DNA of 64,000 nucleotides. Origin: Serpula lacrymans var. lacrymans S7.9. Its lineage: Eukaryota > Basidiomycota > Agaricomycetes > Boletales > Serpulaceae. Numbering within the stretch: position 1 is the stretch's first letter; every line of letters begins with the position of its first letter. The translations under genes and the position numbers were made by a program. A model generated the notes under the pieces. That model saw only the letters and a list, made by a program, of their open reading frames with translations, was not told the DNA's origin and did not search any database. Location of the stretch: NCBI RefSeq assembly GCF_000218685.1, contig NW_006763308.1, positions 618,824 through 682,823 of the forward strand, given 5' to 3'. Positions 1 to 12,856 of the stretch are shown piece by piece.

Positions 1-1864
1 CTTTCTCCGCAAAAAGTCAAACAATCAGCCATCTTCCGAGGCTGGAAAAGTGTCCCACCTAGTGTTTGCATTGTCTTGGAGGTCCCAAGCAGCAGTCTCG
101 CACCTATCGCTACTGCACTCGACAAAACGGGCACACCTATGCTACATTGTGAGATTAGAGGATCAACTTTCCAGAATGCGTTTTCGTGCATCCAGGCCAC
201 ATATGGTGCTGTCGCCGTTTCAGGATCTGGAGAAGACCGAAGAATAGTCATAACTGAAGACCACGCCGGTGGGACCACGGCTCCTCTGGTCGTGTCATTC
301 TGGGCACCTTCCTGGATTTTGATGCTAGAGTCGACCATACGTGTCGGATTTGGTGTTCGCCCCACTCCTGCCAGCACCGTTAGCTTGACCCAGAAGTTGG
401 GGCTGGATTTAATGATATATACCACAAAGGTTACAGACGATCAGCACGTACACGTCGTCACAGAGCGTCCCAATCTTGATGGAGAAGTGACGAAAGAGGC
501 TGCTGTCTTGAACAAGGCAAAAAGCCGATGTTCACGATCTCCTCACCGTGTTGCTGTGACTATGGACCGTGCCTGCAGTGAGATCGAGAATTTGACCGTT
601 CGAATTGATATTACGGATCCTGCTGCACAGTCTGCTCTGTCCAAAGGTTCTGGAGTTACTGTGGAACAAGTAACGCCTTGCGCGGTACAGGTTTGTATCG
701 AAAATTACAATCATGTGATATCATTCCCCCTTCCGGTCAACGCCGGAAAGTCAAAAGTGCGTGTAGCACGCAAGTCCAAGTATGTAGAGGTAAGGTCCAA
801 ATTGATCTTGATTGGAATGACCGGTCTGATAACGTCTTTGTTAGGTCGTTGCACCATTGTCCCCGGCCGATGTTACAAATCGTTTAGAACTTCCTACAGG
901 GAAATTCCCGGTGATAGTTCATGGACGTATTCCGACGCTGTGGAATATACACCGCGTAAACCTTGACCGACTGCCTGTCGTTAACACTAAAGACCCAGCG
1001 AAGTTGCAATGGATCGTTGGTCACACCACTTTAATGTTGTCTGACCGAGAGAAAAAGGCTCAGGGCGAGGCCGTAACGAATGATAAGGTGCCACAGGATG
1101 TACTGGTGAACCTGAAGGAGTCTCTATATGCAATCTTCACTGCTTCTACTGGAGTGCAGCAGCCTAAAACGTGTGCGTTTGGTCTGTCTGATCCAGACTC
1201 AGTTGGCGTCTACACGCTGATCTTCGTGACCGATGTCCGACTCGATCTGGGCTGTCATACGATTGTAGCGGATGCTTGGGTTTTGCCCCTAACCATTGAC
1301 ATCATGAGTGACATTTCGCGCGCGGTTCGTGTAATCATGGGTGATTTGACGCAGATCAGAACAGATGCTGACGAGATGAGAGCATGGAAGCAGCTCCTAC
1401 CCGCATTGACAGAACGTTGCCGTACATGGAGACACAAAGACAGTTGCGAGTACTTGGCGAAAGGCACCATTCCGTTGTCTAAGGAGTACGGGGAAAGCCC
1501 GATCTGCACGTGCGGAAGAGGGGTGGGCACGGCTGCCCTGCGGAAGGTGAAAGGATGGAAGGACTTTGCGCCTTTTGTGACCAGGATAGCGCTAAGCCCG
1601 ATCTTTGCTGTATCATATCTGGAGAGTATTGGGAATTTTTCAGAGAACCTTAACTCTGAGGAGGCACAGAGTCGAGAGTCGAGGTTGAAGGATGCTGGGG
1701 GGTCGACGCAGCAGAACTCTGTCTGCGCAGCTTGTGAGAAAGAAGGAAAGCCAAAGCTACTATTGTGCAGCAAATGTAGGAAGGTGAGCTATTGCTCTGT
1801 TGAGTGTCAGCGGCGAGAATGGAAGAAACACAAGCCGCAGTGTGCTGTGCTGAAGGAATATTAA
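1..1864 (+). CDS. DUF4470-family protein with C-terminal MYND zinc finger (5' partial)
   Basis: The frame is open from base 1, so the start lies outside the window. Two exons are visible, 1-789 and 845-1864, joined in phase 0 by a 55-nt GT-AG intron; the visible part is 602 residues. The upstream part aligns by eye with residues near the middle of the next gene (shared FRGW, DKAGTP-like, FWAPS and ERPNLDGE blocks), which makes the two tandem paralogues. The last 45 or so residues form a MYND finger: CAAC, then CSKC, YCSVEC and a final HKPQC. MYND fingers bind two zinc ions and usually mediate protein-protein contacts. The family, N-terminal DUF4470 followed by a long conserved region, is greatly expanded in Agaricomycetes and has no established function. 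No start or promoter can be given. The family call is firm; the function is unknown. Confidence 0.85.
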
Positions 1865-2404
1865 GAACTGAGAGATGGTTGGAAGTTCGGTGACTTGTGC
1901 ATTCACAGTCAAAGAATGTCTACGCTTTTTATATAGAAAGCTCTATTTCCCTGGACCATGTTATACCCTACCAATGTACTATACGGGCCAGCAATACAGG
2001 AGTACTTTACCCGTCGGGACTTTCCGGGACAAGCCAGCGTTAACTGCTGGGCCTGTCGAATCGTTACAATGACTCTGGTGCTGCAACATGACAATGTCTT
2101 CGACGTGTCACGGTGTCAGATCTGTCGTTGGATACTGTCAACAAATGCTCTGCCTACCAGCGACTCGGTGGGGCTGAATTGTACAAGAGATCTTGTAACG
2201 TTTACGGCACGTACATGTGCTGTTGTTGACCTGCGTATTTTCATTCATTTTCCGATTTCATAAAGAATCATGGCCTTGCGTTTGCCTCGTTGCCTAATCA
2301 CCGATTCGAGCGACCGTCTTTAACCTGTTATCCAGCATGCATAAAACTCTGGCGATCTTTTTCTTCTCCACGACATCCTGTTCATCGATTTTATCCCCGC
2401 GGTT
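1865..2404. other. Intergenic region between the DUF4470 paralogues
   Basis: About 540 bases hold the 3' end of the MYND gene and the 5' region of the next one. The short ORFs here on both strands show no family resemblance and no splice-consistent continuation. I see no repeat, RNA gene or mobile element. Confidence 0.5.
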
Positions 2405-5362
2405 ATGGCTCATCCTTTAATATGGCGCGGACAGACCTTTTTCTATCCAATAGGCAACACGCCTGCAGTTTCTCTATGCCAGGACACAGATTTTACTTCG
2501 GAGGAGAAAGTGGATGTTCTTCTTCTCGGCTGTGGCGATCCAAGGCATATCCTTTACACTGCCTATACCCAACAAGCAAATTCAGCGCATCGTACGTTTC
2601 CTTTGTGAAATCCTCAAGGATATCTGTATCTCATGTAGCCCTGGAACAAGTGCATCCGATTCTCGATATCACTTGCTGTGACATCGAATGTGCTGTGCTA
2701 GGTTAGTGGGTGTTCAATCATTGTATCACCTGCTTTTAACATGGAACCATTAGCTCGCAATGTTCTTCTTTTTACCTTGCTAGCGGATCAAGGAGTCATG
2801 GATAAGATAACCTTGATATGGGATATCTTTTATCATTACTACCTTGACGACAGGGCCTCGTCGTTGCTGTTGACGCAATGTCAAAAACTGATCAAGCTCT
2901 CGAAAAGTCTCAACGCTTGGAAAAGTGGGCCCTATGCTTCTTTCTTGAGAATGTGCACAGGACATACTCTGACAGAGCTTCGACGTTACTGGACTCTATA
3001 TGCGGAGACGGGTGGTTTTTCGCTTAGAAAGCAACAAGTACTCAGGCAAAAGTTTTCGACGGGAGTAAACTCTGTCAGGGACAAAGCGGCGAAGGTCCCA
3101 CACACTTTATTTTCGAGTCGCTCTGCTGGCCCTCTATCGACGCACGCTCTTAGTGTTTTAGCAGAACATTTTAGCCGTTTTTGGGAAACAGGTTCCACTT
3201 CACGGGTGTCTGAATCAACAAACCGTGTTAACCCTACATTTGTTTATTCAATGGCGGGTGACAAGTTCTCAGTTCACTATGGCACTGATCCACTCGCATC
3301 ATTCCATCTTGCCGAAGTATTACATAGCGCGCCTTCTTCGTGCAACGTCACGGTAGATGATGTTGTGACTTCTGCAAAAGCCCAATTTTATCAGTGGTGT
3401 AATGCGTTCACAAATTTACTGAACACCGACGGCTCTGGAGTTCCTTCCCGCATCGTCATAAGAATATTTGGAGGAGATGCTCTGACGTTTTGTAACGCCA
3501 TCCAATACTGTTATGTCTCTCGAGATACTACCGCTCCTGTCCTTGTTGCCCCTTGGACTGGATCTTGGCTCGATCTTGATGGTGGTGATTATCGCGAAAA
3601 CGCAATGTGTCCAGCACCGTCGAGTTTCAATGTTATTGATACTTCGAACATCATGGACCACGTAGGTTTCATCAATGTCCTCACTGTGGTTTCTCCACTA
3701 CTCAAGCATAGTCCATCATCTGTCATCTACACCGACGGTTTACTATCTCCTGGAAAGAATCCTGTTACAAATCTTTTAGAGCATACTTGCGCTGATCTGC
3801 CGACTATCGCGTTCCTGTTTGATTTGATGCCAACTCATTTTGCATCTCGATCAGGGCCCTCTGCGACAACTTCCCCTCGTACTACAGGATATTGTCCTTC
3901 CCAAACTCATGAACGAATAACTTGGAAGATTGCACGCGTTGCTGATGAAGCGCATAATCAGGACGAACTCGTGAATTGCAGTGTGGTGTTTAACCCACAA
4001 CAGCTGGCCAAGTTGTTGTTCAACATGTATCTTAACATGTTTGCGGACGAAAACTGGTGGGTCAAGATGAGAAGTCTACGCGCAATCCAAAACAGTACTC
4101 TCGTTCATTACGTCCGTCGTACATTTGCGCAAGTACTGAGACTCGCGATGGACAAAATAGAAGTGGATTGGGAGGAAGTTATGGATACGTTTTGTCAGTT
4201 TGTCCAGTACGATAGAAACCTACTGGTGGGGATGAATAACTATCAGGAGCTATGTCTCCACCTGCATGTTCTTGGCGTGTATACACCAAAATGGCTTGGG
4301 GATGAAGAAGTCCAACGTGTACGCGAGGAAACGAACTCTGAAACCTTTCGTGGGTGGCGGAATGTTACATCGGCTGTCTGTATACTTCTTGTTGTCCCCA
4401 GGAATCGAATCGCTCATGTCATTACTGAACTGGATAAAGCAGGCACCCCAGTCTTATGTTGTAACATCCGGGGAACTCAAACATCTAACATGTTCTCGTC
4501 CATCCACGCTGTTTTTGGGACACTACGCATTTTTGGGTCCAAGCAGGACAAGAGAGCAGTGATTTTGCCAGACAGTGCTGGACGTTCCGGATCTTCACCT
4601 CTCATTATCTCATTCTGGGCACCATCACCGCCTCTTATGATCGAGCCTAGCAACACTTACATTCATTTGGCGGTTCGTTCTAGCCCCGTTACCGCTCAGG
4701 TCCTTACTCCTAAGCTGGGCATGGACCTTTCTATATTCAATGCAAACCTTTTGGATGAGCAACGTGTACATGTACTCGCTGAACGTCCCAATCTTGATGG
4801 CGAGTTAAAGAAGATCGTTGCCGCGGCGCCGCCAAAGGTTGACATGGGTCGTACGTCAATTGCAACATCGAGACTGAGGTGTTCCGACGTCATAGTATCA
4901 ATGGATAGCACTTGTCGCAGGATAATAAGGCTAACTTCTCGGATGACAATTCACTCTTCCAGGACAGAACCCTCGTTTGACGTCGGGTTGAAAGTGGAGC
5001 AAGTTACATTGAATTCTGTGCGGTTGTGCGTGAAACATACGAAGAAAGTAGTTGTTTTTCCTCTCCCCGTAGATGCTAGCAGAGGAACGTGTCGTATGGT
5101 AGGATCGGGCCATGCATTGACACTTGAGGTATGTCGAGATCCATGATATTGGCACCAGAAGCAGAACTGAACCAACTTCTTGTAGGTTTCCGTACCTCCA
5201 TTTCTTGCCGACTCGGGCAACCAGACTAAGTATCGATCAGGGCTGATACCTTTTCTTTGTGTTTCCACTATGCTGCTGGGAGCTATTGCTCTGATTCTAT
5301 ATTGTCTCTACCGCGGCGCTCGGTTGATGCTTGCAGTCTTGAGGTGGTTCAATGTTCTGTAA
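2405..5362 (+). CDS. DUF4470-family protein with C-terminal membrane helix
   Basis: Four exons (2405-2591, 2639-2701, 2754-5128, 5186-5362) join in frame to 933 residues. The N-terminus is DUF4470: FFYPIGNTPAVSL near residue 10, then DVLLLGCGDPRHIL, ITCCDIECAVLARNVLLFTLL across two splice junctions. The central and C-terminal parts match the preceding gene. After the shared block, where the neighbour continues into a further conserved segment and a MYND finger, this protein jumps to a 58-residue last exon with one hydrophobic helix (about IPFLCVSTMLLGAIALILYC) and a basic tail. It therefore lacks MYND and is probably tail-anchored. The ATG at 2405 is chosen because DUF4470 starts right there (MAHPLIWRG). 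Role unknown; the family is an Agaricomycete expansion. Alternative 3' splicing to a lost MYND exon cannot be excluded, but none is visible before 5400. Confidence 0.82.
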
Positions 5363-5989
5363 AGAAAAATTCTGGAATAAACAAAAATATTGCATTGTGT
5401 AATTAGCACGTCTCTACTTACTTTCCCCAGAGGGCTACTTGTCCAAAAGAGATCAATCCAACATTAGTAGTTCTGTGTCAAACACTAGTTCAGTGATGCA
5501 GAGCTCAACTTCAGTCTCCTGGCTCTTGTTCACTGCAACGTCTTACACACCCTCATCATAGCGCTCAGCGACATTGTTGTACTCTGCCGGTGCTCTCGAG
5601 AAACAAGAAAGTTGCCCTTCTTGTACACATACACGATGACCGCAGCTGACTACGAGTTATCGAAAACATCTGGATTCCTCAGGCCTCAGACCTCAAGACC
5701 GTACTTTTGTATGCCATTCAAGTTATACAGCTTTTTTAATATTGCACATGCAGCTTCAATTCCTACAAACCCTGGTAATACAGTAGTAACATATTTCATA
5801 GAGATGGAAGATTCGATCCGTTTGGTCAAGTAATCAGTGAGTATCTGAAACGATGAATTCTGTCAAACATCGAATGGGCCAGCTGTCCGACTCCAAAACA
5901 GGGGCTGTAATAATAAAGCCACAACGAACCAATCAGCAAAAGGATTTCTGATATAAAGACAGAAAGCATGCACGTACTATCAATGGTTA
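5363..5989. other. Intergenic region, nothing recognised
   Basis: AT-rich stretch between convergent genes. It contains an AATAAA-like sequence just after 5362 (near 5375) that may serve as polyadenylation signal. Short ORFs are unsupported. Confidence 0.45.
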
Positions 5990-7629
5990 TGGAAATGCCA
6001 TGGCAAAAACATATCATACCTGTGCCTCTCGTCATTGACACAATCAGCAAGCAAATGACTCATAATCTCCAGCCTGTTTTCCCAATTCATGCCTGGGTTT
6101 TTTGCTTTTGCAAAATACCTCAGCTACTGCATGACAGTGCTCCACCAGTTACCTCTCACGTTGTGCTCTTCAAAGTCAGGTCCGAACGCATCAAACGGTT
6201 TCCAGATTCTAAATGCACGAACCTGGGGAACAATGACGGAAAGGAAGGCTGCAACATGGGTGGGAGCTGAAGCAATGTTCGAGTCACCCAATTTAAGGAC
6301 AACGATGTTGTTGTATTTTCCATGGTTGGGCGGCCGCCCACTACCCACTGCGTTTACCACAATGCCAAGGTCTTCAAGCTCTGGGCAAAACTCCAGTAAA
6401 GTGGCGAGCCCGTCAAGAGTGACCGCGGAATGCCCTCGGCACTCGTGCAGTGCACCTAGGGATAGTTTTCGAAACTTTGGCAAGCCCTCGCTACTTCCGT
6501 CGAGGTATCAACATTCAGTGACAGGGGAAGAACTATGTCGATATTGACTTCTCGAAGATTTTGAAAGGTGAGAAGTGTCTTGAGCACCTCAAAATCAATG
6601 GCGGTCCCCTGAGCTGGTCTAGGGAAAATTTCCTTATCATCCACGACAGAGAATCTCTCCATAATTTTGTGTGGACGATGCATATCATCCACCACATGCA
6701 GTAGGTCATGCAGGACATGTTGTCCCAGATTAAGGTTTTCAACAGGGTAGATCTGTAAAGCAACTAGAGCAGATGGAAGGTGCTTCAGGAATGATATAGA
6801 GGAGTTCAGGCAAGCAGATCCGACTGGATGTAGGGTAAAATCCCGAAGGTTTGTGAAGATAGGCTCACTTGAAGATGGGAGCAGATCACGAAAAACTCCA
6901 GGAGAGTCTACCGTGATATTTAAGCTCTGTAAAGACTCTAGATGTGCGAGATGAGTTAGAGTATCATTCAGAAGAGCGTCACAAGTGAGGTTTTGAAGAC
7001 GACTCCATCCACAGATAAAATCCCTTGACAGCTTGTTTAATGAAAACGAATGCTCTTCGCGACCCAGGTCAGATACAAAAGTAAATTGCTCCAACAAGGG
7101 AATGATAGCTCCTAGCGACGACATAAATGCCATGGCCCGACTTACCTCTTCCGTATCGATAAAAACTTCCATATCAAGTCGAATGAGACGTGGTCCAACA
7201 AAAGAGCGAAGGAAATATGGCCATCCTTTGCTTGGATTGGAGACCCTCAAGTGGTGTAAATTGGGAAAAAGTGAGGGCGGTGCAAAACTGAATACAACAA
7301 AGATATCGCTGTCAGACTCGGAGTTAATGCCGGAACATATTTCGAGTTTCTTGACACGACAGGAGTATTTCTGGAATTTAATCCAATCTGCTGGACGCAA
7401 TGGCCTCACGGAGCTCTATGCGAAACCCGTCAGTGATATCCTAGTTGAAGTTAGACCCAAGTTGTTGACTTGGAACATACAACAGCATAATCGGATTCCG
7501 TCCAGATCGCTAAATAAGCGACATGTTTGAGCTGGCACAGTAAGCAGCCATCTGATTCAGGATGGTCATCTGAATCAACATCCTGAGAGAGAATGTTGTA
7601 CAGTACTTCACGTATCAGGAGGGCTCTAT
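5990..7629 (-). pseudogene. F-box/leucine-rich-repeat-like protein, apparently disrupted
   Basis: Read on the minus strand, a start region resembling an F-box (ALLIREVLYNIL, 7623 downward) is followed by a GTATGT...TAG intron. A leucine-rich body begins at RPLRPADWIKFQKY (about 7400) and matches the common Agaricomycete F-box protein layout. These proteins recruit substrates to SCF ubiquitin ligases. Three problems are seen. No ATG precedes the F-box in frame. At about 6484 the frame breaks (…EVARAC) and resumes one base over as PKFRKLSLGALHE, as if one base were missing. An in-frame TAG at 6124-6126 precedes coding-like sequence (NPGMNWENRLEIM, SHLLADC) running to 5990. An unrecognised intron could remove the TAG but not the frameshift. 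The single-base break could be a sequencing error. Confidence 0.68.
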
Positions 7630-7964
7630 GGCTCTATGTATGGCAGACATAGCTGGTTATGAGAACTATGAGAACTGGACAACGAGAGCAATGCTGCAGT
7701 TGCATCGAACTTGATGTATGATACGGATAGATCCGGACGACCAGCGGCCATTCCACAGTCACGGTATAACTTGAATGTACCCATGAAATGATCATGATGT
7801 ATCCACGCTCAGCGCCCAGCGCTCATCACGCACTTTTTCTGGAAATTTATACATGCATCATACTTCTCCAAAAATGAAGTTGCCAACTTTTGACATCCCC
7901 ACGCTCACTTTTCATAAAGCGATGACTAGGCAGCCTTAACCATCTACTATAATTGCAAACCGCT
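7630..7964. other. Divergent intergenic region
   Basis: About 330 bases between the F-box pseudogene and the monooxygenase, expected to hold the promoter of the latter. No TATA box or other site is convincing. Confidence 0.4.
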
Positions 7965-10571
7965 ATGTCCAACCCGAATACTGCATATACTGATGTTCTC
8001 ATCGTTGGTGCGGGACCATCTGGTCTCATGACCGCACTCAGTCTCTCTCGCCTTGGAATCAAAGTCAGGATCATCGATAGGAGGTACACTGCATTCTCAT
8101 TGCCTTTTCACCCTCTTACCAGTATCATCCAGGCTACCCGGAGAAACGTCTGGTCAGGCTGATGGAACTCAGCCAAGGATGATAGAAATATGGGATAGTT
8201 TTGGCATCGGTGAAGAACTACGGCGCGACGGCTTCCACGTCCATAAGCTAGTATGCCTTTTGAAGCTACTTTCTCAACGCTCTGTTCTAAACTTTGCTAG
8301 GTCACTTACAAACCGAACGAAGAAGGCAATGGAATAAAGGTTCACATACAAATTTTCTTTCCCTATAGAGTATGTACTGAACTATGCTCAGGAATGCGAC
8401 CCGGGTGTTAACATCACTGTGGATTCAACTCCATATCCATACGAGGTCACTGAACTTGTTGCAGTGTCTTTTTGATAGATATATTAATTATCAACAGATC
8501 ATTGCCCCCATAGAGGTTTCCGAGGGTATCCTACGAAGAGCCCTCGGTGAAGGTAGTATTTCAGTCGAAGAACCCGTGGTACCTGTGTCGATAGTTATCG
8601 ACGAGTCTGATTCTAATGCGGAGAACGAGTACCCTATCAAGGTACTTTCAAACCTTGGTCTCATTGTCCTGCCGATCTAAATCCCACACAGCTTACTCTG
8701 GTGCACTTGAATAAAGAATACGTGCACTCCAACTCCGTTCCCCAAGAGCAGAGGGGAAATCTAGTAAACAACCCAGCTGCTGTTCGTAGTACTGAAGTTG
8801 TCGGGGCCAAATATGTTGTCGGTTGCGATGGTTAGTTTGTTGACATCTGTCTATAGTAGTGTTGACTCATCTCTATCAGGAGCTCGCTCTTGGGTACGCA
8901 GATCTATGAACATAGTTATGGAAGGAGAGAAAAATGGTTGGTCAACCAGATATTATCTACTAATGTCGACACTTACTAACTGTTGACTACAAGAAAATAC
9001 CTGGGGCGTGATTGACTTCACTCCAATAACGGATTTCCCAACCCCTTGGGCCAAGAACATTATCCAGTCGCCTATATCAGGTGCAATGGGGGTACGTTTC
9101 TCCTTTCGGTTTTTTTCCCTTTGTCTCATACACTCTGTAGTTCGTTCCTCGGCCTCTTGATACGGGCCGAATGTATATATTGCTGAGGGATTCGATTGGC
9201 ACGGGTCATGATGATTCTGGAAATCCTTTGGGTAAACTTACAAACGAACGCAAGATCGTAAAGGTAGTCGTGAATATTCATATGATAGAAAAATAGGCTC
9301 ATTAAAGTATGCTTAAGGCTGTCGAAGATGGTCTTCTGCCGTTCAAGATGGAACTTACTGATATAACTTGGTTTAATATATACAAAGGTAAAGTTAGCTC
9401 TATATGCTTGAGGCGATCTGTTGACTTATTCAACTAGTTGCTCAAAGGGTAGCAAACAAGTTCTCTCATTTAAATCGCGTGTTTATTGTTGGGGATGCCT
9501 GTAAGTGTATCACACATCTCTTCAAAAGAAGTGGTCTAAAACGATACTATTTCAATAGGTCACACTCATTCTCCTCAAGCAGGGCAAGGGGCCAATACGT
9601 CAATGACTGACGCCTGCAACCTTGGTATGAGTGCTTCTTGTTACTCGCTCTCAACTCCAGCAACTGAACTTTGTGTGGAAAGCGTGGAAACTTGCTTATG
9701 CTATTAGAGGCTGGGCAAAGCCAAACATCTTGGACACCTACGAAGAAGAACGTCGACCTTACAGCATCGATCTAATTGCGTTTGACAAGGAGCTATCCAA
9801 GTTGTTCAACCCAGAAGGAGTGTCGCCTGAAGAATACACGCAGTAAGTGACAGCTTATCTAAGAATATTCTTGAAGTTAATGTTATCACCAAGGCTCTGG
9901 AAGCTTCGAAATATGTTCACAACGTAAGATCATTGAGACATTAAGACGGATTGTTTGTTCAATGAGACTGACGCCGTGTATAGTGGCATTGGATTACGAT
10001 ATAGCTCATCTCTGATTTATCAGCATTTTCAGCATTTAGCAGAAGGTCTACGATTAGGCGAACGTGTTCCTCCAGGAACAATTATCCGACACGGTGACTG
10101 GAATCCAATTAACTTACAAGAGTTGATATCCTACGATGGGAAATTCAAAATGCTGCTCTTTCCCGGAGCCATCACTCAATCGAACGTAGTTGATCAATGG
10201 TTAAAAACAGTTAATGTGCTGAACAGCATCTTATCTGAGGAGCGGAGTCGTGTGTTGGAGCCTTTCTTGGTTTTGAACGTGCCTAAAGAAACTCGGGTTC
10301 ACGCCTCTCCCATGCCAATTTTTGCGAGTGCAAAGAAGTAAGTCTACTAACGATAAAGATGGTTTGTGATCTGTGTTGATTATCCTGAATTTTCAGTACA
10401 TTTGTGGACGATAGCTTACGGGTGACTGGATCCACTGGAAAGTTATATCAGGAATTTGGTGTAACATCAGGGGTTGTTGTGTTAGTGCGTCCAGATGCGC
10501 ATATTTGTATGATCTTACCATTAGAAGCTGCCTTTGTCTCTGATATCTGTAAATACCTACACTCGATATAG
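7965..10571 (+). CDS. FAD-dependent aromatic monooxygenase (phenol 2-monooxygenase-like)
   Basis: A flavoprotein expected to hydroxylate phenolic substrates using NAD(P)H and O2. About ten short introns interrupt it. Motifs in order: the dinucleotide-binding GAGPSG at residues 16-21 after a beta strand (DVLIVGAG); the GQADGTQPRMIEIWDSFGI block typical of phenol hydroxylases; VGCDGARSW (the DG motif, across the 8829 intron); and the second FAD motif GDACHTHSPQAGQG with a phase-1 intron inside it at about 9500-9559. The C-terminus (GVVVLVRPDAHICMI) has the thioredoxin-like dimerisation fold of phenol 2-monooxygenase. The ATG at 7965 is the first in frame, just ahead of the FAD-binding strand. 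It is followed on the same strand by an O-methyltransferase and an aldehyde dehydrogenase, suggesting one aromatic pathway. The substrate cannot be read from sequence. Confidence 0.85.
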
Positions 10572-10982
10572 TTATTGTAGTTACATGCGGCCTATCTTTT
10601 ATCCCACCTGCCAAGTGGGTGCTATGCATGTGGGCAGCCATTGAGCAGATCTTGAGCTCATCATTCTCCGGCCTTCCTTTTTTGTCCATCTCCGTGCACT
10701 CACCGCGGCACATTCCTGAGGCTTTGCATTCTCCATCATGTTACTATTTTGATATATTCTCAACCTCTAGGGAGACGGGCCCCGGACGCCAACAGCCTTT
10801 ATTCTGGTTATCGTTGCTAGGTATAGTCACCGTGACATTGATATCCTCTTGATGTTGGAATTGCCAGGTTCCTTTCCAGGACCAGACCCAAGTCGTGCCA
10901 TGGTACGTTTGCCACTCAATATTAAGTAGCATTGTATGTAGTTTAGCGGTGCTATCCCAATCCCCCTATCATTTCTACCTCT
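10572..10982. other. Intergenic region, nothing recognised
   Basis: Separates two same-strand cluster genes; presumably terminator of the monooxygenase and promoter of the methyltransferase. No specific site is identified. Confidence 0.4.
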
Positions 10983-12856
10983 ATGTCTGCTAAAGTTGAA
11001 CTTCAAGGTCTTCTTGCCCTGATAAACTCGTCCGCAAACGAAGCCATTGCAGAATATGACAAGGCCGGACAAGAAGTGCCGACGTTGGATTCTACCCTTT
11101 CGCACCCACTCGACACGGCCCTCGATTCACTTGCCCTCAAGAAAGCGATACGCGTTCTTGAGGGTGCCTGTCAGCAATTATGTGCTACTTTAGCACCACC
11201 TCAGCACACTGTCATCAACGTAAGAGTCGTTCCTAGGTAGACATAATGTTCTAATGCTACCTACCCCCATCAGTTCGTCCAAAATTACGACTCTGCTTGT
11301 GTGCGTGTGGCGATCAAATCTTCCATTACAACCATCTTGGAAGCCCATCCCAATGGCCTCCATGTCAAGGACCTTTCGGATATCGTTCATATCGAAAGTG
11401 GCAAACTTTCGCGAGTCTTACGTTCGCTTGCAACCAAAGGTTGTTATCGGGAGGGTAGGTTTCAGAGACTGATTTTAAGACTATTTGGCAGCTAATTTAC
11501 TTTGTATAAGTCACTCAAGGCATTTTTGCTAACAATCGGTTATCCCTTGTTCTTCGCCCGTCAATTGAAGCATGTGTCCAGACTTATTTACATACGGAAA
11601 TAGTTATGAGTGGTGCTTCTGTATTGTATGAAAATCTCACCAACCAAGATACGGCGTTCTCATACGAGCCGTCGAAGGCACCTATTATGGAAGTGCTTAA
11701 GAAAGAGGGTATAACAGGAACTTTTTTCGATTGGATGACGTCAAATGTGAGTATAATGTTCATCGCTTCGTCTTGTCAGCCTTATCACATTCACCTCAAT
11801 AGCCTAATACTCAAGAGGTCTGCAATTTAATTTCACGTGTTTTCCGGTTTTTCTAAGGAGAATGTTTGAAGGAATATCACCGTGGAATGATAGGTGTGGG
11901 TTCCATTATGGGCTCACTCTCTGTGCTAGAACGTAACTATTATTGTTATATATTTTGGCTCTCATTCTATTCACTGTTTCCTTACTAGACTTTCCATGGA
12001 AAGAGGTCTCCACGGTGTGTGACCTTGGCTCTGGTATTGGACCATTCTCCTTGCCACTGGCCAAAATGTATCCAAACCTACACATTACCTGTCACGATCT
12101 GCCAGAAGTCCTAGCTCAAGCTCAAGTCGTACGGTTATACTGTGCAATACTAGGCTTCATATTCTGATGATATCAACGATAACTAGGTTTGGGCTCAAAA
12201 AGCACCGGAAGCTGTCAGCGGGCAAAATGTTGAGTTTGTGCCATTGAATTTCCTGCAAAAAGTTCCCGTTCAAGGACAGGACGTATACTATGTGAGTGAT
12301 GAAATAGGCGTGCCCAATGCACTTAATCAACAATAACTTTAGTTACGACATATCATCCATGACTGGCCCGATGCAGAAGCTACAGTGATCCTTCGCAACG
12401 TGCGACAGGCCATGGCACCCCACAGCCGTCTACTAATACGTGAGTTGGCTATCTTGTAGGAATTCATTCTAGTTGGCTCAGTGCATTCTAGAGGATTATG
12501 TCATGTTGTCTGCTAGTCGGGAGGATGACAACGTTCGGCACAACGCAACCGTGGTAAGTAGAGCATCCGTTATACTTTGTTGTTTTCTGAAGTGTTTCAG
12601 GCTCCAAAACCTCTCCTACCGAACTACGGAGCAGGCAACATGCGCTTGTATCAATCTGACCTGAGTATGTTGATTATACACAATGCCCGAGAACGCACAT
12701 TGGACGAAGTGATTAAATTAGGGTACGTGTAACGAAAGCTTTTGGATCGATCAAGACTAATGAGGTGATATGCTTAACAGGGATGACGTTGGTCTGCAGC
12801 TGGCGAAAGTGTGGGACCTTGGTGAATCTTGTGCGATTGAGTTCAAGCTAGCGTAG
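10983..12856 (+). CDS. SAM-dependent O-methyltransferase (COMT-like, plant/fungal type)
   Basis: Transfers a methyl group from S-adenosylmethionine to a phenolic hydroxyl, as judged by family. Domains in order: an N-terminal helical dimerisation part; a winged-helix segment (GLHVKDLSDIVHIESGKLSR, about residues 110-130); the SAM-binding DLGSGIGPFSLPLAKMYP; an acidic DLPEV after the second strand; and LRHIIHDWPDAEA, holding the His that acts as catalytic base in this family. The C-terminus (DDVGLQLAKVWD) matches fungal homologues. At least seven introns. One, 12440 to 12491, is best spliced to give LLIQDYVML, since shorter splicing meets stops. The gene lies between an aromatic monooxygenase and an aldehyde dehydrogenase on the same strand, which fits modification of a hydroxylated aromatic. 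The product is unknown. Confidence 0.84.

Noticed and set aside
2290..2706. 138-codon plus ORF
   Set aside because: It contains the true small exon of the DUF4470 gene in one frame, but its N-terminal part is the wrong frame of exon 1; splicing to 2405 explains the region.
6888..6903. CTCCAGGAG-like words in region 1 (also near 34610)
   Set aside because: These have a one-base centre, and others such as 36371 (CTCC-GA-GGAA) and 13861 (CTCC-CT-GGAA) miss an arm base; no exact CTCC-NN-GGAG was found there.
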